Shown: positions 12,198 to 23,340 of the stretch, piece after piece | How the letters are laid out: every line of letters starts with the position of its first letter | How positions within the stretch are numbered: the stretch's first letter is position 1 | Source of the DNA: Erinaceus europaeus | Lineage: Eukaryota; Chordata; Mammalia; Eulipotyphla; Erinaceidae | Length of the DNA stretch: 64,000 nucleotides | Assembly (NCBI RefSeq): GCF_950295315.1 | Contig: NC_080181.1 | Location: 39,957,375-40,021,374, forward strand | Direction of reading: 5' to 3' | Notes under the pieces: model-generated | The model's input: only the letters and a program-made list of their open reading frames with translations | Told to the model about the DNA's origin: nothing | Databases searched by the model: none | Program-made: the position numbers and the translations under genes

Positions 12198-12956
12198 AAA
12201 AAAAACATAAAGCCTGCTCCACCTTGCATTCTTTTTATTATCTACATATCAATCTTCTGCTTTGTCTTACAAATGACTAAAGGTTTCCTTCCTAATTCCC
12301 TGCAGGGTATTGCTGATCTTACTAGTTGAACCCCTAGCAACAATTGCTGGTGAGGTCCATACCACTCCCTGCCCCTTTTGCCCTTCTCTGCCCCTTTCCT
12401 AACCATGTATGGTATTGTCAAGCCATTTCCATTTTTGTCTTGTCTCTTCCATGTAGTGACATGGAGGAGGGTGGGCATGCAGACCCAGAGGCTGATGCTG
12501 GCCATTGTGGTTGGTGCCATGTGGTTTAACCAGGTGTGCTACCACCTGACTCTGGGGCATTCAGATGAATAAAGATTTGAATTGCCTTGCTGCCACGAGC
12601 TTGGTTCCTGGGTCATCTCTCTTGTGTGTGACACTAGCCCAACAGGAGACTCCACTCCAAAGAAAACAACAAGATTAAACAAATGGGATTATATATATTA
12701 CACAATTTAAAAAGCTCCATAAGGATAAATAGAAAACCTAGCAACTGGGATAACACATTTGCACACCATACTTCAGACAAGTGGTTGATATCAAACATCT
12801 ATAAAGAACTCATACAGCTCAACAAAAAGAAAAAACACAACTCAATAAAAAAAATGGTAGAAGGTGTGAATAGATAATGCTCTAAAGAAGAGATACACAG
12901 ACTTATGCGGAAATGCTCCAATTCACTGATCACCAAAGAAATGGAAACTCACTTCA

Positions 12957-13365
12957 TGTCAGGTTCTCCCGGACAGGTAGTCGCGAGGAGGGAGATCTGG
13001 ACCAGCCGGACCCCCCTTCTGGGGCTGAGCAGGAGGGAGAGTGTTGACAACTTGAGAAAAGAAAAGATACCAAGTCGGGAGTTCTGTCAAGGCAGTGACT
13101 CGCTTTATTGAGGAAAAGGCCATTTTTTATAGGCAGGGGGTAGAGGCAGGGATGGAAAGGTAGGGTGAGATGACGTTAGAGGGGTGTGAGGTGGCGTCAC
13201 TGTAGGTGGGGCCTATGCACTTTAGGCATCATCAGCTGGAGGGCAGAGGTGAATTCAGGCACGGACTACAGGAAATGCTGTGTCACTCTGAGGAAGTTAG
13301 TGACTGTCAGCGAAACTCGAGCCAGTGTCTGCTGGGCCTAGATCGGGGCCAAGGAGGCCCCAACA
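12957..13365 (-). mobile_element. Solo LTR, 409 bp, 6-bp target duplication
   Basis: Read on the minus strand it starts TGTTGGGGCC and ends ACCTGACA. A TATAAAAAAT box and a CAATAAAGCG polyadenylation signal lie about 50 bases apart near its middle, the usual U3/R order. ACTTCA flanks it perfectly (12951-12956 and 13366-13371). It is inserted in L1 ORF2 sequence, which resumes at 13372. It is GC-richer than its surroundings and is not closely related to the other LTRs here. Confidence 0.92.
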
Positions 13366-13879
13366 ACTTCACACCTGTTAGAATGGCCCTCATCAACAAA
13401 AGAGAAGAGAAGAAGTGTTGAAAAGGATTTGGAAAGAAAGGAACTCTGTTACACTGCTGGTGGGAATGCAAACTGGTACAACTACTATGAAGAACATTGA
13501 GATTTCTTAGTCAATACAAATGGAAATCCCTTATGATTCACAAATTCTACTACTAGACATTTATCTAAAGATATAATAACACTAATATAGCCAAAATATG
13601 GAAGCAACCTAAATGTTCTTCAACAGATGAATGGATAAAATGTTATGGGACATATACTCAATAGAATATCATTTAGCAGTAGAAAAGGTGACATTGTGCC
13701 CTTTGGGAAAAAATTGGTAGAACAGAAGATGATTATACTTAGGAAAGTAAGTAAAGGGTTAAGGACAGCTACAGGATGATTTCACTCATGTGGAATTTAG
13801 AGAATTGAACTTGAAAACAAGCAAACAAACAACAACAAAACCTGGATAAAAGCAAGAGACTGGCTCACTTAATGATGGT

Positions 13880-15305
13880 CTTTTTAGTCAATACCAGATT
13901 ATCCCATCATCTGCGACCCTAGTTAGGGAATCCTTGGATTCCCACACAGATGTGATGTGCCTAGACCTCTAATAGATTCCTCCCTCCACCACCACTGCTC
14001 ACTTTCATCAGGAATGGCATTATAAGCCCTCTTGTGGGTCACTTCAGGAACTTGTCCTCCCTATAAAGAAGCAATAGTAGGAACTACCCCATTTTCTGAA
14101 GAGAGGCTGGGCCATCCTACCCAGCCACTTGAGGAGCACTGGTCCTGAAATGAGTGCAGCCTAGAACATTCCCAGATATGACCATGGTCTGCAAGCCTAG
14201 AACAACAGTGACTCAGAAATTACATAGGCTTCTGTGCTAAATATAAATATATATGGGCCCTGGGTCAGGTAGATGGGGTAAACAGCTAATTTATATTTTA
14301 TATATACTTTATGTATAAAGAATCTCTATACTTTCTTCAAGTTTGGGAGATATTCTGCCCTAATTCAGCATTTTAGTTCTATTCTCAACTATGACTACAG
14401 CTTCCCAGACAGTAGTTTTAGCCCACAGCCATACTAGCAAATGCAAGCCAAAACTATGAAAGTCATAGACCCGTAGGAACATACCTAAAATAGATTTCCT
14501 TACTTCTTTCTGTCCTAAGATCCCTATTGTTATCTGCTCTATTCCCACTTCTTTATTTCTACTCATTGATCATTTTGTCCTGCTTTATATATTACCACCT
14601 TTCAGCCACCAACTTCCAAATGCTATCATGGTTCCATCTGGTTTCCCTGGGCAGAAGACCTCACCAATGGATCCTAGAACCACACATCTTCAGAACCCTA
14701 GCCACTAGGGAAAGATAGAAATAGGTTGTGGATATTGATTGACCTACCAATGCCCATGTCCAGCAGAGAAGAAATTACAGAAGTCAGATCTACCATCTTC
14801 TGCACCCATAAAAAATTTTGCTCCATATTCCCAGTGGGGAGAATGATAGAGGAAGATGACTAGAGGGCTGTGAACTTCAACTCCATCAGGAACCAGAGAG
14901 AAAAGAGAAAAAAGAAAAAGCACAGTCAGAAGTAGTAATAGGTGTAGGTGTGACTTAGAAAGGAGAAAATAAAAAGGTGGCAAATATATATAAATATAGA
15001 TAATTATAGAAATAATAATCAACCTGTATCTGCAACCTTGGAAGAACTACTGTAGCTTTCAATGGAGGGAATGGTGATACAGAACTCTGTTGGTGGGAAT
15101 GGCAGAATTATACCCTTAGAATTTTAAAAAAGACTTTATTTATTTATTCATGAAAAAGATAGGAGAGAAAGAGCCAGACATCACATGTGGTGCCAGGGAC
15201 TGAAGTCAGGATCTCCTGTTTCAGAGTCCACTACACAACCTCCCTAACCAATATCTTACAATTTTGTAAATCAGTATTAAGTCACTAATAAAATTTAAAA
15301 AAATA
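13880..15305 (+). mobile_element. L1 3' UTR (plus strand), old
   Basis: Sense-strand version of the long 3' UTR seen reversed at 26.2-28.1 kb: GACCATGGTCTGCAAGC near 14180, a GATATTCTGCCCTAATTCAGC block near 14350, the terminal block ACTAGGGAAAGATAGAAATAG near 14705, and the end TAAGTCACTAATAAAATTT near 15280-15300. It is continuous with ORF2 remnants upstream, so this is the 3' end of the old plus-strand L1. Confidence 0.8.
15124..15248 (-). mobile_element. SINE type C
   Basis: Third short SINE type: minus-strand tail AGACTTTATTTATTTATTCA, GAGAAAGAGCCAGACATCAC, head with CTACACAACCTCCC. It splits the last 60 bases of the L1 3' UTR. Confidence 0.85.
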
Positions 15306-15878
15306 GATATAAAGAAAAAGAGAAATGGGAAATTCTAAGGTTGTGGGATATATGGATAATATGCAAATGTAATTTGCTCTATTATAATGCAATGAATTAT
15401 TGGAATTTGAGATTAAATCACAGTACAGTTAGCATTAGCAACCTCTTCCTCCAAAAGAATTCAATATAACAAACTATGAGCAATATCAAGACAAGCACAG
15501 GATGTATAATGTTTATTACACAATGCTAAGGAAACAAATATTTAAATAAATGGAAATTATACTCTCTGCAAATCAATAGGAAAATTCACCTTGTCATTTT
15601 GATTCCATTATAAAATATATGTTAAATGTAATCCTATTAAAAAATTCCAGCAAGTTTTTGTGAGTATCAATATATTGATCTTTACTTATGAAAGACAGAA
15701 GACTTAGAAGAGTCAGTGCAATAATAGAAAATAAGAATGCCGATACTACTACCTGATTTACTCTTTCAGGTGTGTATCGTTCCTTTTGATCATTTTATTG
15801 GGTGGTAATGGTTTACAATGCAGGTGTTGACACTTTCATCTTACTGTGAAAATTCTCTATAGAACACCCTCAACCCCA
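15306..15878. other. No recognisable feature
   Basis: AT-rich, no open segment or repeat match that I can support. Confidence 0.45.
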
Positions 15879-16105
15879 CAACTGAGCAGTGATGCACCTT
15901 GTAAAGCACAAGTTACAAGGCACGACAACCTGGGTTTAAGGCTCCAGTCCCCACTTAGAGATGGTAGCTTCCTAAGTGGTGAAGTGATGCTACTCGTCTC
16001 TCCCTCTCTTTCCCTCTCTCTCTCTCTTCCCCTCTCTCTCTTCTTCCCTATCTCCCCCTTTCCTATTAATGCCTCTATCTTTACCCAATAAAAATAAATA
16101 ATAAA
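15879..16105 (+). mobile_element. SINE type B, diverged
   Basis: Head around GATGCACCTTGTAAAGCACA, body with an expanded CTCTCTCTCTCTCTTCCCC tract, AATAAAAATAAATAATAAAT tail. Confidence 0.75.
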
Positions 16106-16194
16106 TATGAGATAAATATCTGGCTTTAAGATAATTATGAACCTTCTGGGAGTGTGAAATAATTAAATATTTGAGTCAAATTCATTTTAATTAC

Positions 16195-16712
16195 TTTCTT
16201 TTTAATTTTTTTCAATTAGTGTTTTAGTACTTTTATTGTGGAGGTTAATGCTGTACAGTTAATGTTAATGTGTAATTGTCACATGCATATAATTTCATTA
16301 TGCACCCAGCCCCTACATTTCTCTTCTACTTATCCCTAACCCCCTCTTTTCCTAGAGTTCCTTGCTTTGATGTAGCGCACCGTGCTTTGTTTTTTCTCTG
16401 TCTATAATTATTGGGTTTCACTTATAAGTGAGATTATTGGGCATTTGTCATTCTCTCTTTTTAAAAAAGATTTTATTTGTTTATTAATGAGAAAGATAGG
16501 AGGATAGAGAAAGAACCAGCCATCACTCTGGTATATGTGCTGCTGGGGATTAAACTCAGGACCTCATGCTTGAGAGTCCAAAGCTTTATCCACTACGCCA
16601 CCTCCCCAACCACTTGTCACTCTTTTTTTTGGCTTACCTCACCTAACATGATGTCTTCCGATTTCATCCAAGATGATGCAAAGGAGACAACTTCATTAAT
16701 TTTAATAGTTGA
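16195..16712 (-). mobile_element. L1 ORF2/3'-end fragment
   Basis: Minus-strand L1 end of a different subfamily: CACCTAACATGATGTCTTCC and ATTTTAATAGTTGAATAGTA correspond to the last codons of ORF2. T-rich start at 16200-16215. A SINE type C interrupts it. Confidence 0.7.
16460..16612 (-). mobile_element. SINE type C inside the L1 fragment
   Basis: AAAGATTTTATTTGTTTATT tail, GAGAAAGATAGGAGGATAGA, then GCTTTATCCACTACGCCACC head. An imperfect duplication of TTGTCAYTCTCT-like sequence flanks it. Confidence 0.88.
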
Positions 16713-16748
16713 ATAGTATTCCATCACATACATATATATGCGATGGAA

Positions 16749-16782
<34 letters not shown>

Positions 16783-16904
16783 TTCCATAATACTTAATAT
16801 ACTTAATATATATATATATTAAGTCACTAATAAAAAGTTAAAAAAAAACCTGTGGCATATATATGCCACAGGTTTTTTTTTAACTTTTTATTAGTGACTT
16901 AATA
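16713..16904. repeat. Fold-back cluster with 88-bp perfect palindrome
   Basis: 16713-16725 and 16742-16754 are perfect 13-base inverted repeats. A TA-rich run follows, and 16817-16860 and 16861-16904 are 44-base arms that match perfectly with no spacer (centre GGCATAT/ATATGCC). The right arm is the natural end of the minus-strand L1 3' UTR at 16867 onward; the left arm is its inverted copy. Confidence 0.95.
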
Positions 16905-17510
16905 ATGATTAACGAGATTGTAGTATAAGAAAGGTACAATTCCCACCACCAGAATTCTGTATCCCATACCCTCCACTGGATGTTTCTTTATCCCTCTGGG
17001 AGTATGGACCAAAGATCTTTATGGGGATCACAAGATGGACAATCTGGCTTCTGTAATTGCTTCTCTGCTGGACATGGGTGTCAACAGGCCGATCCATACC
17101 CCCAGCCTGTTCATCAGCTGGGGTAGAGCTCTGCAGAGGTGAGGTTTCAGGACACTTGTGGAGGTCATCTGCCCAGGGATGCTAGGCTGGTGTCATAGTA
17201 GCTTCTGAAACGTGGTGGCTGAAAAGCATTAAAAGATAAAGCAGAAGAATTTGTTTAATAATCAGGAACCTAAAAGTAAAAGCATAGCAGACAAAATTTG
17301 GGGTCATTTTGGAAAGAGCTAGGAAGTCTATTTATGTATATTCCAAGTAGCCTATGACTTTACTAAGTTTTGATTGAGCCCAAAGGCTAGCATGCAAGTA
17401 TTGAGCTAGGACTATTGTCTGGTAAGATGGTGTCAGAGTTGAGGATAGGACTATAAAGTTGGATAAGGGCAGAAAGAAGTTCCCAAATATGGAAAAAGTA
17501 TGCCACAGGA
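16867..17510 (-). mobile_element. L1 3' UTR fragment
   Basis: Minus-strand 3' end of the long-3'-UTR L1: TTTTTATTAGTGACTTAATA, AATTCCCACCACCAGAATTC, then upstream blocks to GAAGTTCCCAAATATGG near 17480. Compared with 26.2-27.0 kb it lacks several internal blocks. Confidence 0.82.
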
Positions 17511-18160
17511 AGAAATAAAAAAATCAAGGAACGTTCTAGAAGCTAAAGTGATTCATTTCTGCATCACTGATTCAAATCACTGGGTGAAAATACCTGTATG
17601 TTATGATTAATCTATTTTCTAAAAACTTTTCTATGTGACAATTTATATAGAAATCTAATTATAAAGAGACACTCCAATAGTTTAATGATGACCGGACATT
17701 ATTTTAAAAAATGAATGTTGAAAATGAGGCTATCACAGCCACAACAAAGTTAAATGTTTAGTTTAGTAAAATATTGACTATATTCAGACATCATATATGA
17801 ATCTAATCTCTGAAAAATTTCTCAACTCTCAAAGTGAATTAAAAAAATTATAAAACTATAAAATGAATTGATAGTTACTGATATTGAACATGGTACCCAA
17901 GTAACATCACTTCTTAAATAGTGTCATTATTTAAATTTAATAATTATAATTTAAATGACTATAACATGGGATAGCTGACTAGGAGCTATTACATTACAGC
18001 TTTATTATAATAGGATTTACCAAGGGAGGTTCAGGCTTCATTTATCATCTATAACTTACTGGCCCATATTAAATGATTGTCAATAGTGAAAGAATTAAGA
18101 GTACCTCTACACTAAAGTGAAAAAAAAATGGCCCCAATGCTAAGTGACTCCTGAAGCACG
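17511..18160. other. No recognisable feature
   Basis: AT-rich stretch without repeat or coding signal that I can support. Confidence 0.45.

Positions 18161-18214
<54 letters not shown>
18161..18214. repeat. (TG)n(AG)n microsatellite
   Basis: About 15 TG units pass directly into about 10 AG units. Confidence 0.97.
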
Positions 18215-18542
18215 TATGAGAGAGAGATTTGTATGTCTGATGCCACATAGAAAAATAAGATTCTTCATTTCAGCCCTTTACATGAAAGGGAAGTATTGTG
18301 AAATGTTGTATAGTATGAAGATGTGTAGGTAACCCCATAAAGTGTTCTGACCTTATTTTCTGTCTTATAATTGTTTTCTGCCTTATAAAATTCCAGGGTC
18401 AAAGGCAGGGCTGGAAGTTTGGTGACCTAAATTTCTCCTCTCCCAAATATATTCTCCATGATTCTGCCAGAGAGAATTGGGCAGTGCCAAAGGAGGAAGT
18501 ACCTCCCCTGCTCCTAGCAGTCTTTCAGAAATGAAGCCCTTT

Positions 18543-18745
18543 GGGGGGCTGCATTGTGGCTTACCTGGTTAAGTGCACATACTATCAAGTGCAGGGACGA
18601 AGGTTTGAGCCTCTGCTCCCCACCTGCAAAAGGGATGATTCATGAGCAGTGAAGCAGATCTGCTGGGGTCTCTCTCTCTCCTTCTCTATTTCCCTCTCCT
18701 TTCTCATTTTTCTCTGCCCTATCTAATAAAAAATATAAAAAGAAA
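18543..18745 (+). mobile_element. SINE, type A/B intermediate
   Basis: GGGGGGCTGCATTGTGGCTT head, CTGCTCCCCACCTGC body, CTCTGCCCTATCTAATAAAA end. Its tail grew into the adjoining GAAA/GGAA microsatellite. Confidence 0.85.
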
Positions 18746-18872
18746 AAAGAGAGAAAGGAGGAAAGAAATTAAGACAGAAAGAAAGAGATAAAGAAAGAAG
18801 AAATAAAGAAATAAAGAAAGGAAGGAAGGAAGGAAGGAAGGAAGGAGGGAGGGAAGGAAGGAAGGAAGGAAG
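18746..18872. repeat. (GAAA)n(GGAA)n purine tract
   Basis: About 125 bases of nearly pure purine on the plus strand, immediately after the SINE tail, with a (GGAA)n core at about 18815-18870. Confidence 0.95.
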
Positions 18873-20104
18873 ATAATTCTTTGGTGTTCAACTTCATTTC
18901 TGCCTGCTGCACAGATAGAAAGGGGCACTTGGAATCTACCTGACTTCCCAGACTCCAGGTGAGCAAACTCAGTCTCCATCTTTGAATTCCCAGGGCGTCA
19001 AAACTCCATAGCCAGTCTGTTCTCCCTAGTCTGTGTTCTATGTTGCTCTTATGGTATATTAGGAAAACAATTAGTATAAAGAGATCATGGTATACTAAGA
19101 GAGTAATCTAATACAAGAGAATGCAATCAGAATTGTTGAATTCCTTGACTATGAGCAACAAGGAACAAAAAAAATAATGACTGCAATGTGTTTGGTTTAG
19201 ATGGAACATCCTGGAACTTGTAAGAGATGAAGAGATTCCAACAGAACAGTCTCAGACTTGATTTAATGAAATAGTACACGTTTGCATATTTTTTTGTGTG
19301 AGTACTGTCCCTCCAATATGTGAGTATTGTCCCTTGGAACCGTGAACCACTGCACTCCAAGAAACTGGGTGATCTGTGCTCATCTCGGTACTTTTCACTT
19401 TTTAAGAAAGAATAAAAGAGCATGTGATGCTTTCTTTCCTCAATGAACTCTGGCTGAACCTGACAGATGTTTGAGCCTTTCATTTTCTCCTCAAGCAAGG
19501 CTTAATGGAGATTTTGTTACCAGTGCAATCCAAGCTTTCTGCTTGCTCTATTAATCTAGGCTCTCTAAATGTTGACTGTGGGTATATAAATGTGGCCTAA
19601 ACACCCTTTTTTTTTCTTTTCTAGCTTGAGTTCCCATTTTGAAATTTTACTCCCCAGTAGTGGTCTCTTAATTAAAAAGAAAAGAAAGTCTTCAACTGTC
19701 TCAATCTGTAAAACACATTCTTAGAAGAAAGATCATTTGTTCTTTGGACTTCTTTAACATGAGGATATTCCAAATATCTATTTTTCAAGATGACAGGCCA
19801 TCCATTTGCTTACTTCCTGAAAGGGAAAAAATGCTGGATATTTACAAGCCCACTTTGTAGCACAGAGAAAAAAATTAATATTTCATATATGGTCACAAGA
19901 AGGAGTAAGTTAGATTATGTATGTGTAAAGCTCTAGGATGAATATAAGGCATGTGCCTTTAATGTTGATTGTCAAGGTTTCATCTCAGATTGCATAGGGG
20001 AAAAAAGACTGATATTAGCCTTGATTATACTTCTACCTTTCATTGACATCAGAGTGAATATGGGAGAATATCTTGAGACTACAGAAGCCAGGAATGAGGA
20101 CTTG
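18873..20104. other. Single-copy-looking DNA
   Basis: About 1.2 kb with no repeat I recognise. A 123-codon minus-strand open frame at 19127-19498 has no domain-like pattern and biased composition, so I do not call it a gene. Confidence 0.45.
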
Positions 20105-20520
20105 TTATTTTTTTTTTTCTGCCAAGGGCCATGAGTATTTATTTATAACATCATCTGAGGGTCATACAAAGTTATTAACTTTAAAATTAGCCCTAATGTT
20201 GCTCTGAAAAAGGCTCCTAGACTTTTAAAATTTGGAGCCCTGCCTGTGGTTGCCTTGGCAGCACCAGATCAAATCCAAACTGGTGTGTTTATGGTGGTAC
20301 GGCCATAAACTCCAGACCAAATGCAGATGATCTCAGCCCACAAATCAGGCATTCTCCAGCCCTGATGTTGGGCAACAGCCCTGATGTTGGGAGAGAAGGG
20401 CTTGGGTGGAATGTGGATCCTTTCTTCACATACTGATGGAACTTCCAGATGCCAAAGAGAGCCTACATCCATGCTGGCTAGTCCCTGGACTTCTTGCATA
20501 ACATTGGATATGAAGCAGTC
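20105..20520. repeat. Unclassified interspersed-repeat-like block
   Basis: Starts at a poly-T and carries GCCAAGGGCCATGAGTATTT and GAGGGTCATACAAAGTTATT, phrasing I associate with old DNA-transposon-like repeats, but I cannot name it. A tandem duplication of CAGCCCTGATGTTGGG lies at about 20358-20393. Confidence 0.35.
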
Positions 20521-20524
20521 TATT

Positions 20525-20661
20525 GATTTTTTTTTTCTTTTTAACCAGAGCACTACTTAGCTGTGGCTTATGGTGGTACAAGGGATTGAACCTGGGACTT
20601 TAGAGCTTCAAGCATGAGAGTCTCTTTCCATAACCATTATGCTATCTACCCCTGCCCCCTT
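20525..20661 (-). mobile_element. SINE type E
   Basis: Poly-T, ACCAGAGCACTACTTAGCTG, GGGATTGAACCTGGGACTTT (B box region on this strand), CATAACCATTATGCTATCTA: a fourth tRNA-derived SINE type. Other copies are at 24.83 and 55.6-55.9 kb. Confidence 0.82.
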
Positions 20662-21480
20662 TTCCTTCTTTAAGTGTGAGTTTATCTAGATGTTTTCTCA
20701 TGTTTCAATGTCTTTCCTGAAACATTTGGGGTGAGAGAGGACTAGTGAAGTCATGCCTGAGAGTTTTTTTTCAGAATATGCATGGACACATCGTGACCCA
20801 GGAGTTCGAATCTGTTGATAGAATCAATTATATAGGCAGGTGCAGTGTAATTGGATGGTGGATTCTTGAGCTTCCTGAAGCTTTATGGTATCTTACTCTT
20901 AGGAAATGGTATATGCTTTCCTGATTCCCAGTGTCCCTCTGCAGACACTTAGTTTCCTGTGCACAAACATTTATTTATAAAAAGTAAATATATATTTAAA
21001 ATCTATATAGTGAGTTATACTGTTGATGATGGTCCACCATGTTAGAAAAACTCTGGGAGAAAAATTTGACAAAGGAATGGAAGATTCACTGTGCATTAAA
21101 CTATTCAATGACCAATAGGTTTAGCCAAATCTAGACATAGCATGAGATTCATATGGCCTGCCTAGGATCAGAAAGGAAAGATAACTGATGTAGTCAATAT
21201 GTCACCAATTGAATAGGGGTATTTTGTTACTATGGTGATTTTAATGCAATATAAACAGAGACCAATTATTTGAGAGTCTGATATATGCTGGCATCTAAAT
21301 AGGCTAAATAATAAGTTCAGATTCTGACTTTCATACTTTTTAGTTGTTGTCACCTTGGATAAGTTATTCAGTTTATTGAGACTGAAGTTTCTTTTCGATA
21401 GAGTAGGAATACTCAGCTACTTGCAAAAAGCCTTGTGTGAATTAGAAATAGTGTCTAAGGTTACTGGATCAAAAAACTTC
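20662..21480. other. No recognisable feature
   Basis: Single-copy-looking DNA, no supported coding segment. Confidence 0.45.
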
Positions 21481-21840
21481 AGGAAATACACTTAGTGGAA
21501 TATTACCCTTCCATTTATTTTTAAAAGAATATACTATCATGTGGGACAAAACGGATGGAACACACTAAATGAAGTAAGTTAGGAAGAGAAATGGCTTCAC
21601 TTTTGTGCAGAACATAAAAAAAACTAAAATGAAAGAACTTGTAAAAATAATGCCAGTAGTCAAACTGAGTTTGTAGGCTGTGATATCAATGATTGCTATC
21701 AGAGAAAACAGGAGGGGTAATAAGGCATAATAAGTAAAGGAGTATTTTTTTATGTAACGACACTAGAACTTTGGTTTTGTGTGCGGTGAGTTGTATACAC
21801 AGACATCCTAATATCTTATAATATTGTAAATAAATAAAAA
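21481..21840 (+). mobile_element. L1 ORF2 end plus 3' UTR fragment, old
   Basis: TGGAATATTACCCTTCC, GGGACAAAACGGATGGAACA and AATGAAGTAAGTTAGGAAGA follow the usual end of L1 ORF2. It ends in TAAATAAATAAAAATC. Heavily diverged. Confidence 0.7.
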
Positions 21841-22302
21841 TCAACAAATGAAAGCATGGGGACATACTAAAAAAAATAGCATCTAGAGCAGAGCAAGTTT
21901 CTCTCAGCATTGGTGACTCATGAAGTAGACAGGATGCTGTCTATCAAATCTATGTCCTCTGTACTCCTTATGACTGACAGCAAATGGCTGTTCATTTCCT
22001 CACCTTGAAAAAAGAGAGCATGGTGACACATACTTCTCAGGGCTGAAGGGAGATGTATTTGGCAGTCTTGGCAAACACTATTCAACTAATAACTGTCACT
22101 ATATAACCAGAACCCAGTCTTTTCCTTTACGTTCCACTAGGTATAGTGATGAACATTTAGTAGAGGCCTTATTACTTAAACCACATCATGTTTCAAATAA
22201 TTTCCCTTTAATTCATCTCTTGAAAGAGACCTGAATTCAAAGTTGTTCTGTGATAGTTGAAAGTTGTATTAGAAGTCACAGACATCTTCTCTCTCTCTCT
22301 TT
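21841..22302. other. No recognisable feature
   Basis: No repeat or gene signal that I can support. Confidence 0.45.
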
Positions 22303-22562
22303 TTTTAATTTAATAGTGATCGACAAGACTATAGAATAAGAGGGGTAAAATTCCCACCACCGGAGTTTATCCCATCCCCATCCACTGGAAGCTTCCATAT
22401 TCTTTATCCCTCTGGTAGTGTGGACCCAGCATCATTATGGGGTGCAGAAGGTGGAAGGTCTGGCTTCTGTAATGGCTTTTCCACCGGATATGGGTGTTGG
22501 CAGGTCGAGCTATACTCCAAGCTTGTTTCTATCTTTTCCTAGTGGGGCAGTTCTCTGGTATT
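22303..22562 (-). mobile_element. L1 3'-UTR end fragment
   Basis: Minus-strand terminal block: AATTTAATAGTGATCGACAA, AATTCCCACCACCGGAGTTT, ATTCTTTATCCCTCTGGTAG, TTCCTAGTGGGGCAG. Confidence 0.88.
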
Positions 22563-23136
22563 TAAAGGCAAAAATTCTATATATTATTTTCTATACAGAA
22601 AACCAGCAAACTTCTATTTGCCTCTAGTTTCTCCCAGGCAGTATGCAGCTGGCCTTATTTTCCATGCAAAGGGCCAGGTACCAATGAGCACATGAAAAAG
22701 CCAGGTGTGTAACAAGATGAGTTCTAAATAGAACGCTGAATTTCAAAGAGGACTGAGATGAAAAGACTCTTTCTAGAGCAGGTGTTTTTTATTTTTTTCC
22801 CCTATCTTTCCACTCTGAGCTTTGCTTCTCAGATTAAAAGGTAGTCAGCTTGCAAGAGGCTTTTCTTTCCATTTTTTTCAGTGCTATTTTTATCCTATTT
22901 TCCCAGTGTTCAACCCTGCGGTTCTTTTTCTCTCCCATCTTCTTCACGCTTTTTTGGCTGCTAGTTATTATCACTTCTGTCTTTGGAGCTGATGCCTAGG
23001 AAGCTCAGATTCTCACATCTTCATTTTTAATCCAAGCTTTTGTTTTCTCGCTTTTGACTGCCTGTCTTTGCCTTAACTTTTCACTTGTTTCTCTTTGCCA
23101 CTGTGGAATCTTTTCTAAGTCAATAGATTCCCTTTC
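22563..23136. other. No recognisable feature
   Basis: Single-copy-looking DNA leading into the pyrimidine tract. Confidence 0.4.
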
Positions 23137-23285
23137 TTCCTTCCTTCCTTCCTTCCTTCCTCCCTCCTTCCTTCCTTCCTTCCTTCCTTCCTTCCTTCCT
23201 TCCTTCCTCCCTTCCTTTCTTCTTCTTCTTCTTCTTCTTCTTCTTCTTCTTCTTCCTTCCTTCCTTCCTTCTTTCTTCTTTCTTT

Positions 23286-23340
<55 letters not shown>
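23137..23340. repeat. 200-bp polypyrimidine tract (TTCC)n(TTC)n(TTTC)n
   Basis: Uninterrupted C/T run in three phases: TTCC units to about 23216, TTC units to about 23256, TTCC again, then TTTC units to 23340. Mirror symmetry within each block makes triplex (H-DNA) formation possible. Confidence 0.97.

Larger units (their letters stand above)
11597..12644 (+). mobile_element. Solo LTR of an endogenous retrovirus, interrupted
   Basis: Begins TGTAGGGAGG and ends AGCCCAACA, so it has the TG...CA ends of a retroviral LTR, and is bracketed by a perfect 6-bp duplication GGAGAC (11591-11596 and 12645-12650). AATAAA at about 12568 lies near the end, as expected for the polyadenylation signal, and CATATAAGCC near 11730 could be the TATA box. 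No internal retroviral region is present, so it is a solo LTR left by recombination. A short L1 tail and a complete SINE sit inside it. A 6-bp duplication is typical of class II (beta-like) elements, but class is inferred from that alone. Confidence 0.85.
6250..15305 (+). mobile_element. Old L1 patchwork, sense on plus strand
   Basis: Decayed L1 sequence in roughly L1 order: 5'-UTR/ORF1-like sequence (about 6.3-9.4 kb, with the ORF1 phrase NIRIIGVSEGEEN in one frame near 6.66 kb), endonuclease and early ORF2 (10.0-11.4 kb, TGGAACATTCACAAGGATTG near 10.68 kb), ORF2 C-terminal part (12.65-13.85 kb) and 3' UTR (13.88-15.3 kb). Frames are riddled with stops and large parts are deleted. The 7.02-7.08 kb and 9.38-9.43 kb segments are related, and 7.84-8.28 kb resembles the RT region out of order, so more than one insertion is mixed. 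Later SINEs and two LTRs cut through it. Nothing here can be functional. Confidence 0.75.

Noticed and set aside
11597..13365. Two LTRs in one locus as a provirus
   Set aside because: They are in opposite orientation, unrelated in sequence, of different length and each with its own 6-bp duplication. The DNA between them is L1.
19127..19498. 123-codon minus-strand frame
   Set aside because: No conserved-looking motif and no regulatory context. Treated as chance.
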